Shown: positions 24,090 to 36,832, counted from the stretch's first letter. The stretch: 64,000 nucleotides of DNA from Centaurea solstitialis (GCA_030169165.1 CM058044.1:43514218-43578217); one strand, 5' to 3'. Made by a program: numbers and translations. The notes: a model not told the origin generated them from the letters alone.

Positions 24090-24771
24090 ATTATTATAGT
24101 GCAAAAATGAAAGAAAATCAATGTTGAAAATTTGGTTTCTTTAATAGTCTAAGGAGGTGGAAAGTTTGGAGTTATGCAATTGAATTTAATATAAGAGTTA
24201 ATGAGATGAATGTAAAAAGTTGGAGGTTAAACTTAGAGTAGGAGTTAATATTAGGTATGCAAATTTACAAAAAAATTTAATGGTTATAATGGTGCGGCAT
24301 CTTTTAAGCATTGTAAACTTACCTCTATCTCTTTTTCTAAGTTTTTTTATTTTTGTAAATACTATATATGTTAAAGACTTTTGTATCCCAATACTAATAA
24401 CATAAATTTCATTGGAATGAGGTTGTTTTGGTCATTTTAAGAAATGTAACCTCCAAAGCTTTTCATTTTCAATTTTGAAAATGAAACCTTCACATGTTTT
24501 CATCTTCATTCTTAAAGGTAAACTTTCAAACTTTTTCATGTGATTTGTTCATATTGAATGTCTTATTCTTCCTATTTATCACTTGATGTATCCTTTTTTT
24601 ATAAACAATTATTTATTAACAAAATCATTTTAGGTAAACTCTTTTTCTTGATTTCTGTTAATCACTTGATATGTTCTTTCATTTCACAAACGTTATTCTT
24701 CAACCAAGTCATTATATTATTATAGTGCAAAAATGAAAGAAAATCAATGTTGAAAATTTGGTTTCTTTAAT
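24090..24771. repeat. 55-bp exact direct repeats in H3
   Basis: 'attattatagtgcaaaaatg' through 'ttggtttctttaa' occurs identically at 24090-24144 and 24717-24771, the second copy abutting 'TCTATATATA', a Helitron-like start 111 bp before the shared CTAG end. Confidence 0.8.
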
Positions 24772-25026
24772 CTATATATATATAATATATATATTAATTG
24801 TGAAATTCCGTTTCATTTTAAATTGGATTAATGCCCTTTAAAACAATTGCCGTCACCGTGCAACGCACGGGCCCGACACTAGTTATTAGAATTAAACAAA
24901 CAGACTCGGGATCATTATATCGACAACGGCCTCATAAAAAGGATTGGCATTAATTACTGGTTCAAGGTTGACATGGTAAAACTTCAGCAATTAGAAGAGG
25001 ACGGGGCTCGAGCCCTACAGTACGGC

Positions 25027-26103
25027 CAGTGGCGGATGGCTTAAGGGGTTGTGGGGGGCCATGGCCCCTGTGTTTTTGTTTCTTCATTATAGGATATGAT
25101 GCATGAGTTATTTTACTTGGCCTCTCTATCTCACAGTCACCGCTAAAGACACAAAGTGAGCAAAGATCAATTTTAAATAATTTTCTAATGGGCTTCTCTA
25201 TTTTTTGTGGTGATTCAAAGCTAAATACTGTTTATTTGTTACCTTGATTAGGAGCAGGGGTAAATAATATTATTGTGAATCTGCAATAATATTATGTTTA
25301 TATAATGTATAAAATGTGTGAGTATTATAATAAAATGTATTATAAGATTTAAGTTTATATAAATCAATTAAAATAACATCTTATCTAAAAGTTTGACAAT
25401 AAGTTTAAAAGACACTTTTGAGTATTTTAATAAGTTTTTTAGAACACTTTTAAATAAATATTGTATTAATTGTTTATACGACAATATTTTAAAGTGTATC
25501 TTACAAATATGTGTATGCTCAAAGATAGTTTATTGGCCATTTATCTAAATCGTGTTATAAAATACCTATTACAACATTTTATTTTATAAACATCCTAGAA
25601 AGTTGTTGAAACATCCAAAAGCATCGTATAAACTTAAATTTGTTGTAGTAAATGTATTTTACATTAGACAGCTAATATTATGATTACAAAATATCTTGAA
25701 ATTGAAGTTTTGATGATATAAGATCAAATAAAGCGATCATTGTAAAATTTACAAAATAAGCATGTGTTAGTGCATGGATTAGGAGACAATGTACTAAAGG
25801 ATAGAGATAGAATTACGAGAAATTTACGACCGAACTCAATGAGATGAAACGGTTAAAATTATATAATCAATTGTTGTTATAAGTCTATGCCCTTATATAA
25901 ACGATTGACCCTAAAATGCCAAAAAAATGGTATATTGATTTTTTTTTTGTTGCTAAACTAGAGATCTTAAAAAATTTCATATTTGATAGAAATTACGCTC
26001 GTAAAACATACTTTCTAAATAAAATAGAACAAATAAATTTGGAAACCGAAAATGTCTTATTCATTTCGGCCCCCTAGGTTACAAGACTCGTGTTCCGCCC
26101 CTG
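25027..26103. mobile_element. hAT-type non-autonomous element with 8-bp TSD
   Basis: Ends CAGTGGCGGA and TTCCGCCCCTG are imperfect TIRs of the hAT form. The flanking octamer AGTACGGC occurs at 25019-25026 and 26104-26111, exactly the hAT target-duplication length. 1,077 bp with no transposase frame. Confidence 0.9.
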
Positions 26104-26111
26104 AGTACGGC

Positions 26112-26410
26112 TGTACGGGTGGGGTCGGTCAACCACTACTCTTAAAGTCTACTCTAAATGCAACTTAAAGAGTCTTAATGATATGGGTGTTCTTGTATTT
26201 TCAACAATAGTTAGAAGTTATAAAACAGATTTACTAAAGAAGAACGGCCCGGTGACACTGAATTGAAAAGGCCATTCTCCTTAATAAGAACTTGCTAAAT
26301 TGCTCAAACTGGAGAACCAGATTCATATGATATTATATCAAAGAAGTAAAACTGATGATGTATAGGCATTGAATCTTATCTAGTTGGTAGTCAAAAGCAC
26401 CCCCGGTGAG
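26112..26410. other. Short intergenic stretch
   Basis: No gene, repeat or regulatory signal recognised. Confidence 0.5.
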
Positions 26411-26547
26411 CACTAACAATTCTACTAACAAGCATGCATTGTACAGCAGCGACAAAACTAGCATGGGGCATTGAAACCCCCAACACCACAAGTTACAATT
26501 TTCAGCTAATCCAGGCATAAGCAAAATCAAAAGTAGAAACCTTTATA
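26411..26547. repeat. 137-bp exact direct repeat, right copy
   Basis: Identical to 1-137. Lies 3' of the BMT5-like gene, so it may belong to that gene's terminal region; the left copy could mark the end of a duplicated segment or of a second gene copy beyond the window. Confidence 0.9.
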
Positions 26548-26635
26548 TGTTGGATGTCAAAACTATTATTTTGATAGCAGCAGTACCTCTCAAAATCTTG
26601 TCACCATTAGTTGATACTTGATAGTCATATACCTT

Positions 26636-28539
26636 TCAGAATGCTGCCTCGTGTCCAAACTTATAGGTTGCTGCCCCACGAATTCTGTATGGAACTTCTG
26701 AGTTATTCCAGGTACCTCTAGCGAGCCTGTATCCTGGATACTCCTCCTGTTTAAACGGTACGATATCTAGCAACTTCAAATGGTTATAGCTAGCAAGTTC
26801 TTCTAGGCACCAAGCTCTGTAGGGGGCTGTTGTTTTGTTTGTTATATGCACCTCGCCATGATCTTTCAGCAACACGTTAGCATTTTTAAGAAAGAGATGC
26901 ATGAGCAGCCTGTTCTTCCTGAAAACATCAACCACAAAAACATCACTAACAGAAGCAGAAAAAAAGATATTCCTATTCAAAGTTGTTTACATCAACATGG
27001 AATCTCTGGTTTCATTCTTCACAAAACTCGCGAGCGGAAAATTGAAAACGATTCTATCGTAATACTTCGCTCTAACAACCGGATGGAAGCCCATGGTAGT
27101 GGCATCAACTTCAAATAGAACCTTTGCTCCATACTTGCATAGGTCACTGATAGTAACGTCGGCAGATTCATATTTGTGGCATATGTCATCTGCATAAAAA
27201 AGACAAGCATAAACCCAAAATGTTCTTAATAAATCAGTTGGTGTTGGTGTTGGCTACTTGGAACCGAAAGACTAAGAACGCTTGATAGGTTGGCTATTTG
27301 GAACATAAACCAAAATCAGGTGTGTGTGCTTTGTTTGGAACATGGGGAAAGTCATGATGCAAAGAGGTGTGGGATGTACTTATTGTAAGGAGGTGTGGAA
27401 GAGCCTGATGGTGCTGGCGGAAATTGATTTTTTGTTCAGGAGTGCCTGGTGGTACCGTTAGCGACTGGTCTAGGCTTGTCTCCATGTTTTCTAAGGCCCC
27501 ATGTCGTTAAATCTTGATGCAAAGATGAGCGGTTGGAGCTATTATATACTTCTTATGGCAAGAGAGAAATGCTAGACTGTTTCAAGGATCAGAGAGAGCA
27601 GTATTGTTCACTTAATTCATCTGGTGTTGAACTACTACTCTCAATTTTTTTGGCCATATGGGCCTTAGGATGATGGTTTGGGCTGAAAGGGGATCATATA
27701 CAGCTTCTGTATATGTTAGCTTATAAGTCTAATTAAGTACATGTTTGGATGGACCATAAGCTACCTTATAAGCTACCTTTTTGAAAAGCCACTCTCACTA
27801 ACCTTTTCTTTTCATTTTTTGTCATTTTACGGTCATAAGCTACCTTATCAGCTAGTTTTTGCCAAACTCAATAAGCTACCTTATTATATCAGTCAACCAG
27901 CTAGCTTATATCAGTCAACCAGCTACCTTATATAAGTTATAAGCTAATAGTTTGCCAAATAATTAATGATCCACAAAATACATATATGTAATCCAAACAT
28001 AGCTTAGTATTAATGTTCAATCCACAGAAATCAAGCAATAACTCAATAATCGATTATGTAATCAAACATATTAACCACATCTTAATTAAATGCATTAATT
28101 CAATCCACAGAACAGCGTATGTATTCAAACAATAGCTCAATAATCGATTATGTAATCAAACATATTAACCACATCTTAGTTAAATGCATTAATTCAATCC
28201 ACAGAACAGCGTATGTATTCAAACAATAGCTCAATAATCGATTATGTAATCAAACACATCTTAATTAAATGCATTAATTCAATCCAAACAAAAATAAAAC
28301 GTATCTAATCAAACTAGTATACATAGAAACATAATATTAATCAGTCCAAAATGTGTTCAATTAAGGCAAAAATCAAGGAATTGAAGCAGAATCATACAAT
28401 AGTTTTCACATGAAGTAGCCACCATTTTTGAGGCATCGATGAATTTGTTGGCCAATGCATGTGAGAAAGTAAAGTTCCCCTCGCCAACGAGAAGAATATC
28501 ATGGATGGAGGAATAGTGTTTGATAATTCTGGCCGCCAT
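26636..28539 (-). CDS. BMT5-like (25S rRNA uridine-N3 methyltransferase-like) domain protein
   Basis: Three exons on the minus strand: 28539-28398, 27189-26991 and 26918-26636. They join through GT...AG borders in matching phases (1 and 2) into a 207-aa protein. It has the SAM-binding opening of the family ('HDILLVGEGNFTFSHALANK', then 'ASKMVATS'), the central 'YYDRIVFNFPLASF' and 'KNANVLLKDHGEVHITNKTT', and the closing 'EEYPGYRLARGTWNN'. Plants have several such short paralogues next to heavy-metal-domain relatives; their substrates are mostly unknown, so rRNA uridine methylation is inferred from the yeast family name only. Intron 1 (1.2 kb) holds a MITE remnant and a 110-bp tandem repeat. 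The first ATG directly before 'AARIIKHYSS' was chosen; a longer open frame to 28689 exists upstream. Confidence 0.8.
27711..27960. mobile_element. Degenerate chain-family MITE in the BMT5-like intron 1
   Basis: 'agtacatgtttggatggacc', 'ataagctaccttataagcta' and a final 'tttgccaaa' match the MITE family of 3.5-5.1 kb, but the TIRs are damaged and no TAA pair is visible. Confidence 0.6.
28012..28300. repeat. 110-bp tandem repeat, about 2.6 copies
   Basis: The unit 'caataatcgattatgtaatc ... attaaatgcattaattcaat ... cacagaacagcgtatgtatt' is repeated nearly perfectly; the last copy lacks the 'atattaacc' piece. It lies in intron 1 of the BMT5-like gene, close to exon 1. Confidence 0.85.
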
Positions 28540-28689
28540 TGATAACTTTGAAGCTTTTTCGAGATGAAAAGAAGAAAGAGGAGGGAAATGAAGAAAACGG
28601 TTGCAGGAGACCGATGAGAGAGAGAGTGCGTGTAGGTATGGAGGAGATGTACGCGCGCGTGAACTCACGCTCCAACAAACTATTTTCAT

Positions 28690-30404
28690 GTTATTTGTTT
28701 TTTTAATTAAATAAAAGTATAATAATCATTTATTTATTTATTTCTACATAGTGTTATTACATTTTATGTTTTATGTTTTTTTGTCATTCTTAAATGGTTC
28801 CAAATAGGGGTGTAAAGTTAACCCGAGTATCGAGTAGTTCGAGTCGAACCGTTATTATCTCGAGTCGAGTTTTGACCGAGTCGATCTCGAGCAGCTTGCA
28901 AGTTGTCTCGCCTCGGCCCTAGTTCCAAAACCCTTTGATTGCATCTTGGGTCTCCCTTTTAACAATCAAGAGCTCCGATTTCATTCTAAAACAATTACCA
29001 AACCATTATATTTTATTTTACACTATATCATAAGAGCCTCTTATTAATCATTCTGACCATCCAACACCAAACCATTCCAGCAACTGCCGAACAACTAGGG
29101 TGTTTTGGTAGCGATTATTTGAAGGTGGCTTATTAGTTTTCAGGAAAAACGATAAGTTGTTTCAAAGTGTTCGAGTAAAGTGTTTATAGCTTTCTGGAAA
29201 AACAATAAACAACTTTCATCATAAACCTTAATCATTAGCTTATGATGGTATAAAAACGTAATAGGTTGATAACTTAGAAGAGAAGGGAAATAACTTGGTA
29301 TGTGTTCGAACAGAATAACTTATTAAAAACTTCTTGTTGGCGGTCTGACTCTAGGATAAAACGTTTTCTTTTTCTTCCTTTTCTCATCCAAACGCTAAAA
29401 ACTGCTTATTATCAGCACGCTTTGAATAAAAATAAAAATAAATAAAAATCCCAATTCTCTGTCACCTCCTAAATACGTGCGTATATGTAGTGACAGGATT
29501 TCGCACGGAATTAATTTCCCCAACATTGTATCTCAGCTAGTTATAATTGATACGTAAAACCGTATACCGTGTAGCAACCAAATAGATTTAGTATCAACTT
29601 TTTTCAGTTATTACCGCCTTCTAATAGGTTGTTTGGTAATAACTTAATGAGTTGTATAATAGATATCACTCCTTCGTAGAACCATATTTAGCTTTTTGGT
29701 AGGAGTTCATATGCTCCATGGATGAATTTATGTTCTAATTTGGGTTTGTTATGTTTGGAAAGCATTGGTTTGGAATTGCGTTCACAAATATAATCGAGGG
29801 GTAAAATGGTTATCTTTTATATATATTTAGCACAACAATCAAACCAACTTATTTGTTAACATAGACTACTTCGTCCATACAGGTCTTTAAAAGATGCCCT
29901 TCTTTTTACATGCTAGATTAAAGCCGTAATTACAAATTGCAAGATTACTTGGATAAAGAGGATAAATTGACATCATCCTCGCACACATCAACTTCAGTGA
30001 CTTCTAACATTTTCAACGTATGACTTGACTTGATTTTAATATAAATAGACGTGCCTATAACAATGGAACAAGGGTAAAAAGGTCATAACTGTGAAATGAT
30101 GATAAGGGTAGAAAGGTCATAGTTTATGTTTAAAGATTGCAACTTTTACATAACTGAAATGAACAGTGTATCACTTTAAAAGAAAAAGAGTACTAGCCAC
30201 ACAAAACCAATACCAAATTATTTATTAGATGCTACAAGTTCAGAAGTGATGAAATTTGAAGCTACAAAAAGAAACCAAAAGGCCTATAAATTTCGAAACT
30301 TTGCTCAACTAGTTTTTCATCAAAAAGAAGCCGCATTTTGGAGCTTAGCTTCGTTTTCATCTCCCGATCCAAATCCGTAAAGACTATCAGAACTCGTAAA
30401 AACA
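28690..30404. other. Intergenic between the BMT5-like gene and the SEC24 pseudogene
   Basis: 28802-28920 has a 'cgagtcgag'-rich stretch of a kind often seen at plant transposon ends; 29098-29400 may be a MITE ('agggtgttttggtagcgatt'). No gene is supported. The frame at 30262-30525 is the SEC24 last exon read out of frame. Confidence 0.5.
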
Positions 30405-33400
30405 TCAAGCCATTTTGCTTTGAATTTGCCGATGAACGTGTACTAAGAACTCGACATACGAGAGACCACTTGGAGACTTGTCTTCCACCATGTATGAGAA
30501 AAACAAACAATACTCCTGAACCCACACAAAAAAAAAAAAAAAAAAAAAAAAAAAAACGATATTAGAAACAAGAACCTTGAAAATAAATGTACACAAAAGG
30601 AAAAGGTACATGGTTTTAATAATATGTGATTATCAATTAACTAAGGCTATGTTTGGCAAACTAGCTGATAAGCTAGCTGAAGTGTCAAAAAGCTCCTAAG
30701 CCGCTATTCGAAGTAGTGTTTCAATAAGCTAGCTTATAAGCTAGCTTATAAGCTAGCTTATAAGCTACTTTTTGCCCATCAAAATGGAGTTTTTGAAATA
30801 AGCTCAAAAACTAAGCTAGCTAGCTTATGTTGGCCAGACATCCTAAATGACAACTATATCCATTACCCATAATGATAGGAGGTAGTAATGAGTTTATTTA
30901 TCTCATAAGCAAGGGTAGTATTAGCAAATTGGTATAATGAAACTAAAATAGAAATATGGATTATGGACAATTATATCCATTACTCATAATGAAAGGGACG
31001 CATATTTCGATAAAAACTATAATAGAAATGGACACTTATTTACAGAGGGAATAACAAATTGGTATCACTTTTTGATGGTTATGTTACCTGATGGATCTCC
31101 TTTCTTGCATAATTTCACCCTGCAAGAAATAACACATTGTTAAGAACGAAAACTCTTTGTGTGCGAGTGTGTGTGTGTGTGTATCAATATGAAATTATTC
31201 TAAAGAAATGCAATAACCATCATACATACCGAAGGTTGTTGCACCTTTGGCTTCTGATCTTGTTTATCACCTCATTTAGCTTCTTTGACAACGGATTGTC
31301 GTATTGCTGCAACACAAACTGAAAAATAAAAAGAATAAAAGTTAGCGATACCATGGGTCGGCATCTTCTAATATCAGGAATTTAGCGGTGTCAAAATGGG
31401 CGATCCAGAAAAATGAGTAGATCTTTAGGGTGGGTCATTCGTTCCAAAAGTTTTAATTTCATAGATTACAGACGATGCAAATGTTTTAAATAGAAAAGTT
31501 TGGTAAGTAAATCGCTTGACTATACTTTAGACGATCTTTAAATCATTCTACCCTGTTTCCTTTTTAAATATTTATTGAAATAGAAGTAAGATGATTGACC
31601 TGTTTTTGAAAATATGAGTTAAATTAAAATTCCCCTATAATTATTAACGATAAAGGTAAAAAAATGTTGGGAGTTTTAGTTTACCTGAGTAGGAACTTCT
31701 TCGACAGAAGAAATGCCAAGCATTTGCCGAATTGTATCAGGATCTGCGGAGCTTCCGATATAAATTAAGCAATCCTCACCATTTTCAAGAAGATACATTC
31801 CGTTTTCGCGCACTTGTTCGCTTGTGAGAGGAATAGCCTGCGGAATTGCAGATCCATCTGTTTCCTGTAACCACATAAAGAAAGAAAGAACCGAGTAAGG
31901 TGGGGCCCGTACGGAGTATATTAAAAGACAAGTATCTTCTTTACCTTTGAATTAAGCTCATGGACACTTACCATCCTCGGGTACACGAGCGGGATTGCCA
32001 ATTGCGCAGAGAGAGGGAAAACTTAATTGATCCAGAACGACCGTTCATCTATCCGTCCGTCGGTTCGCAGTCCGATACTTTTAATCAATGCTGAAAATGG
32101 AGCAAAGATTGAGATCAATAATCAACCCATCTCAAGAATATGGTCTAGAGAACAACTGGATGGATACAAGAAAATATATATACATGTTTTGATTTCTAAT
32201 AACTGTAGTTTTGTGAGGTAATATAATCATCAAGAGGCGAAAATTCAAAAGATAAATATTTTTGAAAACCCAATATTGTTCATTTTCGCTATCAATATCA
32301 TGCAATTTTTATCATGTATCTTCATCATGAATATCACGAATTACTTATGAATATCATGTATATTCATTATGAATAATTTTCATCATGAATATCTATCGTC
32401 AGATTGATCCTGAATAAAACACGAACGATTGGTTCCCAAATTCTCAAAATATTTACGGTTCTCTCATTTGAACCTACCTCATCATCTGGATCGACATTTT
32501 AAACATCCGAGTGAAAATTGGACATTGACATAACTAGAATCAATAAATAGACAACCAAGAATGCTTGATGTCAAAAAAGAGAATATACCGAGGGTGTATA
32601 AAGGCAACAATTTGAGAGCCTCTGGAAGAATAAGCTGTCCTGATGACGACACAGTGGCACAAAAATTTGCGATAAGCATGAAGAATGTTGATGCAAAGGT
32701 TCGTCACTTGCTCCCTTACTTGTAATAGCGGGTTTGAAAGGATTTCATTTGCCACTGTAACAAACAGAAGACTGAAACAATAATTTAGCTCAAAAAAGGT
32801 GAAAACAACATTTTCTTTAGGACGGAATTGTTCAGGGAGAATCAGGAGCATCGCTAGTTTGGGGATTCGTATTGATGTGAATAATAACGTTCAGCTAATT
32901 TGGTATTATTTAGATTCAGACACAAACATTCAACCAAGTACCCTATAGAAATCAATTACCTTGCTTTAGGAAGCATGAAAACTGAGTATCCAAGTCAGCC
33001 GAGCGGAAGAGGTTGCTCAGCATGGTTGTGCATGGCAATGACAATGTAGAAACACGTATTCTTCTTTCCCCATATACAGTAGTATATAGAAGTGCACACT
33101 GAGCAACATAAAAATACGATTATAGGAGAAATGGGATGCGATTTTGATGCTATACAAATATATCTACAGAACTCGAGCATATAGTCAGGAGATATGGATT
33201 TCATTAGGTCATAAATGATGATAGATGCACACACATATATACCTGAAAAGAACATTCTGTGCCGTCCTGCAATTTGTCGTCATGTTTCAGGGTTACCATG
33301 ATGGATTTGTCACAATCAATCTGAAAAAGAAATATATATATTATATATATATATATTATTAGAAATAGAAAACGATGTCACCAGATTTACAATAGGGAGT

Positions 33401-36400
33401 TCTTAGTCCCTTCCCCTCTGCCAAGTGCCGACCCAATTAAGAGTCCATGTTAAAGTCTAAAATCTACAAGAAAATGCAGAATTTTTTGTCAATTTAACGC
33501 ATGATTGAATACAAGCTAAGAAAGAAAAGACTAAATGCAGGATCAGCTATATCATTCTGTTAAATTTTGAAATGGGGATTTTAGGAGAAAGAAAAGTTAT
33601 AGAAGGGATTTTTGGTGGAATAAAGGGAGTGCTTAGTTCACTTTTATCAACAAAATAATGCACAATATGACAGCATACAATCTTAGGCTGAGCAATTTTA
33701 CAGTAAAACGCGCTTCATTGATTAACTACGAAGAATCCAAACTGACCAATGGCAGTGAGCAGAACTAGACACAAGTATACTTTTTCTAACTATTTTGTAA
33801 CCAAAGTTTCTACATTTCCTCGGTTCTAGATGAAGCACAGATTGATTCCATTCTGCTTAACTATTAAAACTATTAAAAGTTGAGCTAAAAAATAAATAAA
33901 TAAAGCAGAACAATCAAGCTAGAGTTCAACTAGATTAGTCATGCTCTTATAGAATTTTGTTCGATGTGTGCTCGGAATCACTAAAATACTAATGATAAAT
34001 CATAAGAAAAATGTTGATTTTTTGAACTCTACTTATGCTTCTTCCATCCAAGATTATTTGCCAATAAATGGTATACATAATGACATCATCATAAGAAAAG
34101 GATCTTTTATACATTACTTGGATGGGCTCCTCAGATGGATGGGGTAGGGCCAAAGGCTGGACCAACAAAGCCAGTTGCATCCCAGACGTGGTCAAAAGAT
34201 CAGAAGTGCAAGCAATCTGAAAGAAAAAGAAAAAAAGTCCCACGTTAAACTAAGCAACCAACATTTCAAACACAAAGTAGATAAGAGAAAAAATATATCA
34301 CCTGATTAATGGTACATCTCATGTACCGTGGACTGCAGTTTCCAGTATCCTTTACAATGAATTCGCTTGTAGCAGGCTTCAAAATTAAAAATAGTGTCAT
34401 GAATGGAAACAAATACTAATACAAAAAATGATATCAAGGATACGTGAACAAAAATAAGCCAAATAAAAGTTAAGAAAACTTGAAATACCGGTGGAGGATT
34501 GGCCTGGTTGCCTTGGCGAGTTTCATGTAGAAGCACCGAAGAATTCGGAATAGGGCGCGGAATTTGGTTAGGATCGATCTTTGATGGTCCCGAAACTGCA
34601 GATCCACCGGCACCCATAGCCGGTGATATTGTCGCCATTGATTGTTGATTAGAAAGTGGTGGTGGCATGCCAAACATTCTTGGTGGTTGAGCAGAACCAG
34701 ACATTGGTGTAGGTGGTACATTCTAATAAAAGTAATGAATTCAGAACTCAATCTCAAAATCGAAGTGATCGAAAAAAATGTGCGTTGCAGATAAAGTTGA
34801 TATTCTTGAAAAGAAGGGTACATGATATTCTAGGCAATTAAGCTGCAAAAGTGACTTTTATAGGCAATTAGGCATGTGATAGGCTGTACATCATGGGCAC
34901 GGGAGTTCCGACATAGATGCAAAGCAGAGCTATCTATCAATATTTTTATGTAAGTAGCACATTACATTTAATAAACTTCTACTAGTAACAAGTGACCAGA
35001 AGGGTTTCTCTATGGTTAAACCTTTTCAATTATAAGGCTTACCGGAACTCTTCACAAAGGGAATATAAAACCACAGGTGCACAGCATTTGAATGCCTTAT
35101 TCGTTTGTTACTAACGGAAATATATGTTTGTCCACTCAGGTATATATGTGTGTGTGTGATTCACGCTTTAAATTCATAGTGATGGTTTATAGTAATCCAG
35201 ATAGCATATACGTTATAGCATTTATTGAATATAAACAGTGAACTTAAGTAATCAGGTGTTTTAAGATTATATTCTTTAAGATATTGAAGTATTCTAATTT
35301 TTTTTTTTTTACCAGGGCCTTCAAAAAGGTTCTTCTATTTTTTTTTTCATTCAAGATCATTACAATTTAGAAGTTGAATAAAAACATAATCGTTTTCTGT
35401 GAAGTACACAGAAATAACTTGACAGCTTGAAAACAAGCTGGGTTGAAAGGACAAAACTCTGCACGCCTTCTGCCTTCAGACCCTTTTGTGCACTGTTTTG
35501 GGTTATTTGAATTGCAAGACTCAGAGATTCTGGGTTCTTTACGTGAGACTTTCTGAAACTAGTTACTTTCCAGCCTTGAACCAAGTATTTCAAATCATTT
35601 TTGCCTCTAATCACTGTAAATATGTATGTGTGTGTGTGTGTGTGTGTCTATATATATATAATCCCAATACAATTACCTGTCAAAACAAAAGTGACGCTCT
35701 TGTGATACAATATCCTACCATCCTTGCCAATATGACACATTTGTGTGTGCTTCCTTCAACTCTTCAAGGAAATGTTTATCTACGTTGTTAATGTGTAACC
35801 CCAAATGTGTTTTCCTACAATTGTATTGCTTGTGCGGATGCATTATGTCTTATGAAAGTGTGGATGGATATACATTTCCTAGTTCTATAATAGGCAAGCC
35901 GATGTTCATTTCTATACTTTCTCCATTCCACTTTTGAGTTCCCTTTCTTTTTACACAACTTTTAAGCATCAAAACCATGTAATCGGATGATTCATACACA
36001 AACAGTGTAGCATCAACTAAGTTACACTAAAGATATGAAAAAATATTCAACATTGAAATAAGAAACTTACTTGTCGAGATTGCATTTGCCATGGTTGAGC
36101 TCCAAACGGAGATCCTTGTTGTTGCGGCATGCCTTGACCCTGAGCTGAAAATATCGGGGGTCCTCTCTGAGGTGCTGCTGAGAAGGAGGGCGCTAGCGGC
36201 ATTGACCCTCTTGGAGGATTATCAGGTGGACTTCCGGGATATGAGGGCGTTGTTTGGCCTGAACCCAAGGGTGACGAGATGCTTGATGGAGAAGGTGAAG
36301 GTCCAGCCGATGGTCTAGGTCTAACACCAGCCAAAGGATACTGAGGACCACCAACTTGCATACCACCACCCGGTCCAAACGACGGAGGCCCATTACTCAA

Positions 36401-36832
36401 CAGACCACCCCCTGAAATCGGCGGCGGCGGCATAGACGGAAAAGGACCAGGTTGGCCGATCGGAGCACCAGAACCCATCGGCCTTGAACCAAACGGAGGA
36501 GGCGGATTACCACCGCCACCAACACCACCAGGACCACGGTTTTGAGCCATGAAAGGAGGCAATGTACCTTGCGGCGCTCCACCAGGAGGCGGCACCGAGC
36601 CCCTAGGAACCACACCGGGAGGCGGCGCCCCCGGATGACTAGGTCCCGTAAACGGAGCCGGCGAACCGAACGGCTGCGATTGCGGATGTTGGCCAAACGG
36701 AGGAGGCGGACCTCTAGGGTTTGTAGGCTGGGTAGGGCGATTGATCTGAAGGTTTTGCATATTGTCAGCTATCGAATTAGGGTTATAATTAGGCGGTGGA
36801 TGGCCCGGTCTAGGTCCACCTGGAGTCGCCAT
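30405..36832 (-). pseudogene. SEC24: SEC24 (COPII coat cargo adaptor) pseudogene
   Basis: Resembles plant SEC24B/C, which selects ER cargo in the COPII coat. Exons on the minus strand: 36832-36071 (Pro/Gly-rich N-terminus with 'MQNLQINRP'), 34722-34489, 34376-34302 ('DTGNCSPRYMRCTINQ'), 34216-34118 ('LPHPSEEPIQ'), 33320-33243, 33098-32960, 32754-32589, 32090-31945, 31864-31685, 31318-31230, 31119-31088 and 30515-30405. Splice sites are intact and phases agree. Four lesions are seen. The exons for the zinc finger and most of the trunk domain (nearly 400 aa in the family) are missing between 34118 and 33320. A T is gained in exon 32754-32589 (run of five T where the frame needs four). A TAA replaces an expected Tyr codon at 32025-32023 ('SFWIN*VF'). 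A 4-bp TTTG duplication shifts the last exon. With introns kept, it is a duplicated or decayed gene, not a processed copy. Confidence 0.9.
30645..30843. mobile_element. Chain-family MITE in the last SEC24 intron
   Basis: 199 bp, GGCTATGTTTGGCAAA ... TTGGCCAGACATCC, flanked by TAA at 30642-30644 and 30844-30846. This copy gives the clearest evidence for a TAA target duplication in the family. Confidence 0.85.

Larger units (their letters stand above)
21902..24882 (+). mobile_element. Non-autonomous Helitron H3, 3.0 kb
   Basis: A|TCTATATATA at 21901/21902, the same 'AGTAGGATGTTGGGTGTG' start as H2, and a textbook end: hairpin CCGTGCAACGCACGG (24856-24870), 'GCCCGACA', CTAG (24879-24882), then T. 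About 22060-22290 and 24294-24530 are diverged copies of an H2-like 5' segment. No coding capacity was seen. Confidence 0.8.

Noticed and set aside
30262..30525. 87-aa minus frame over the SEC24 last exon
   Set aside because: It is the last exon read after the 4-bp TTTG duplication; the correct register ends at 30405 with the SEC24-type C-terminus.
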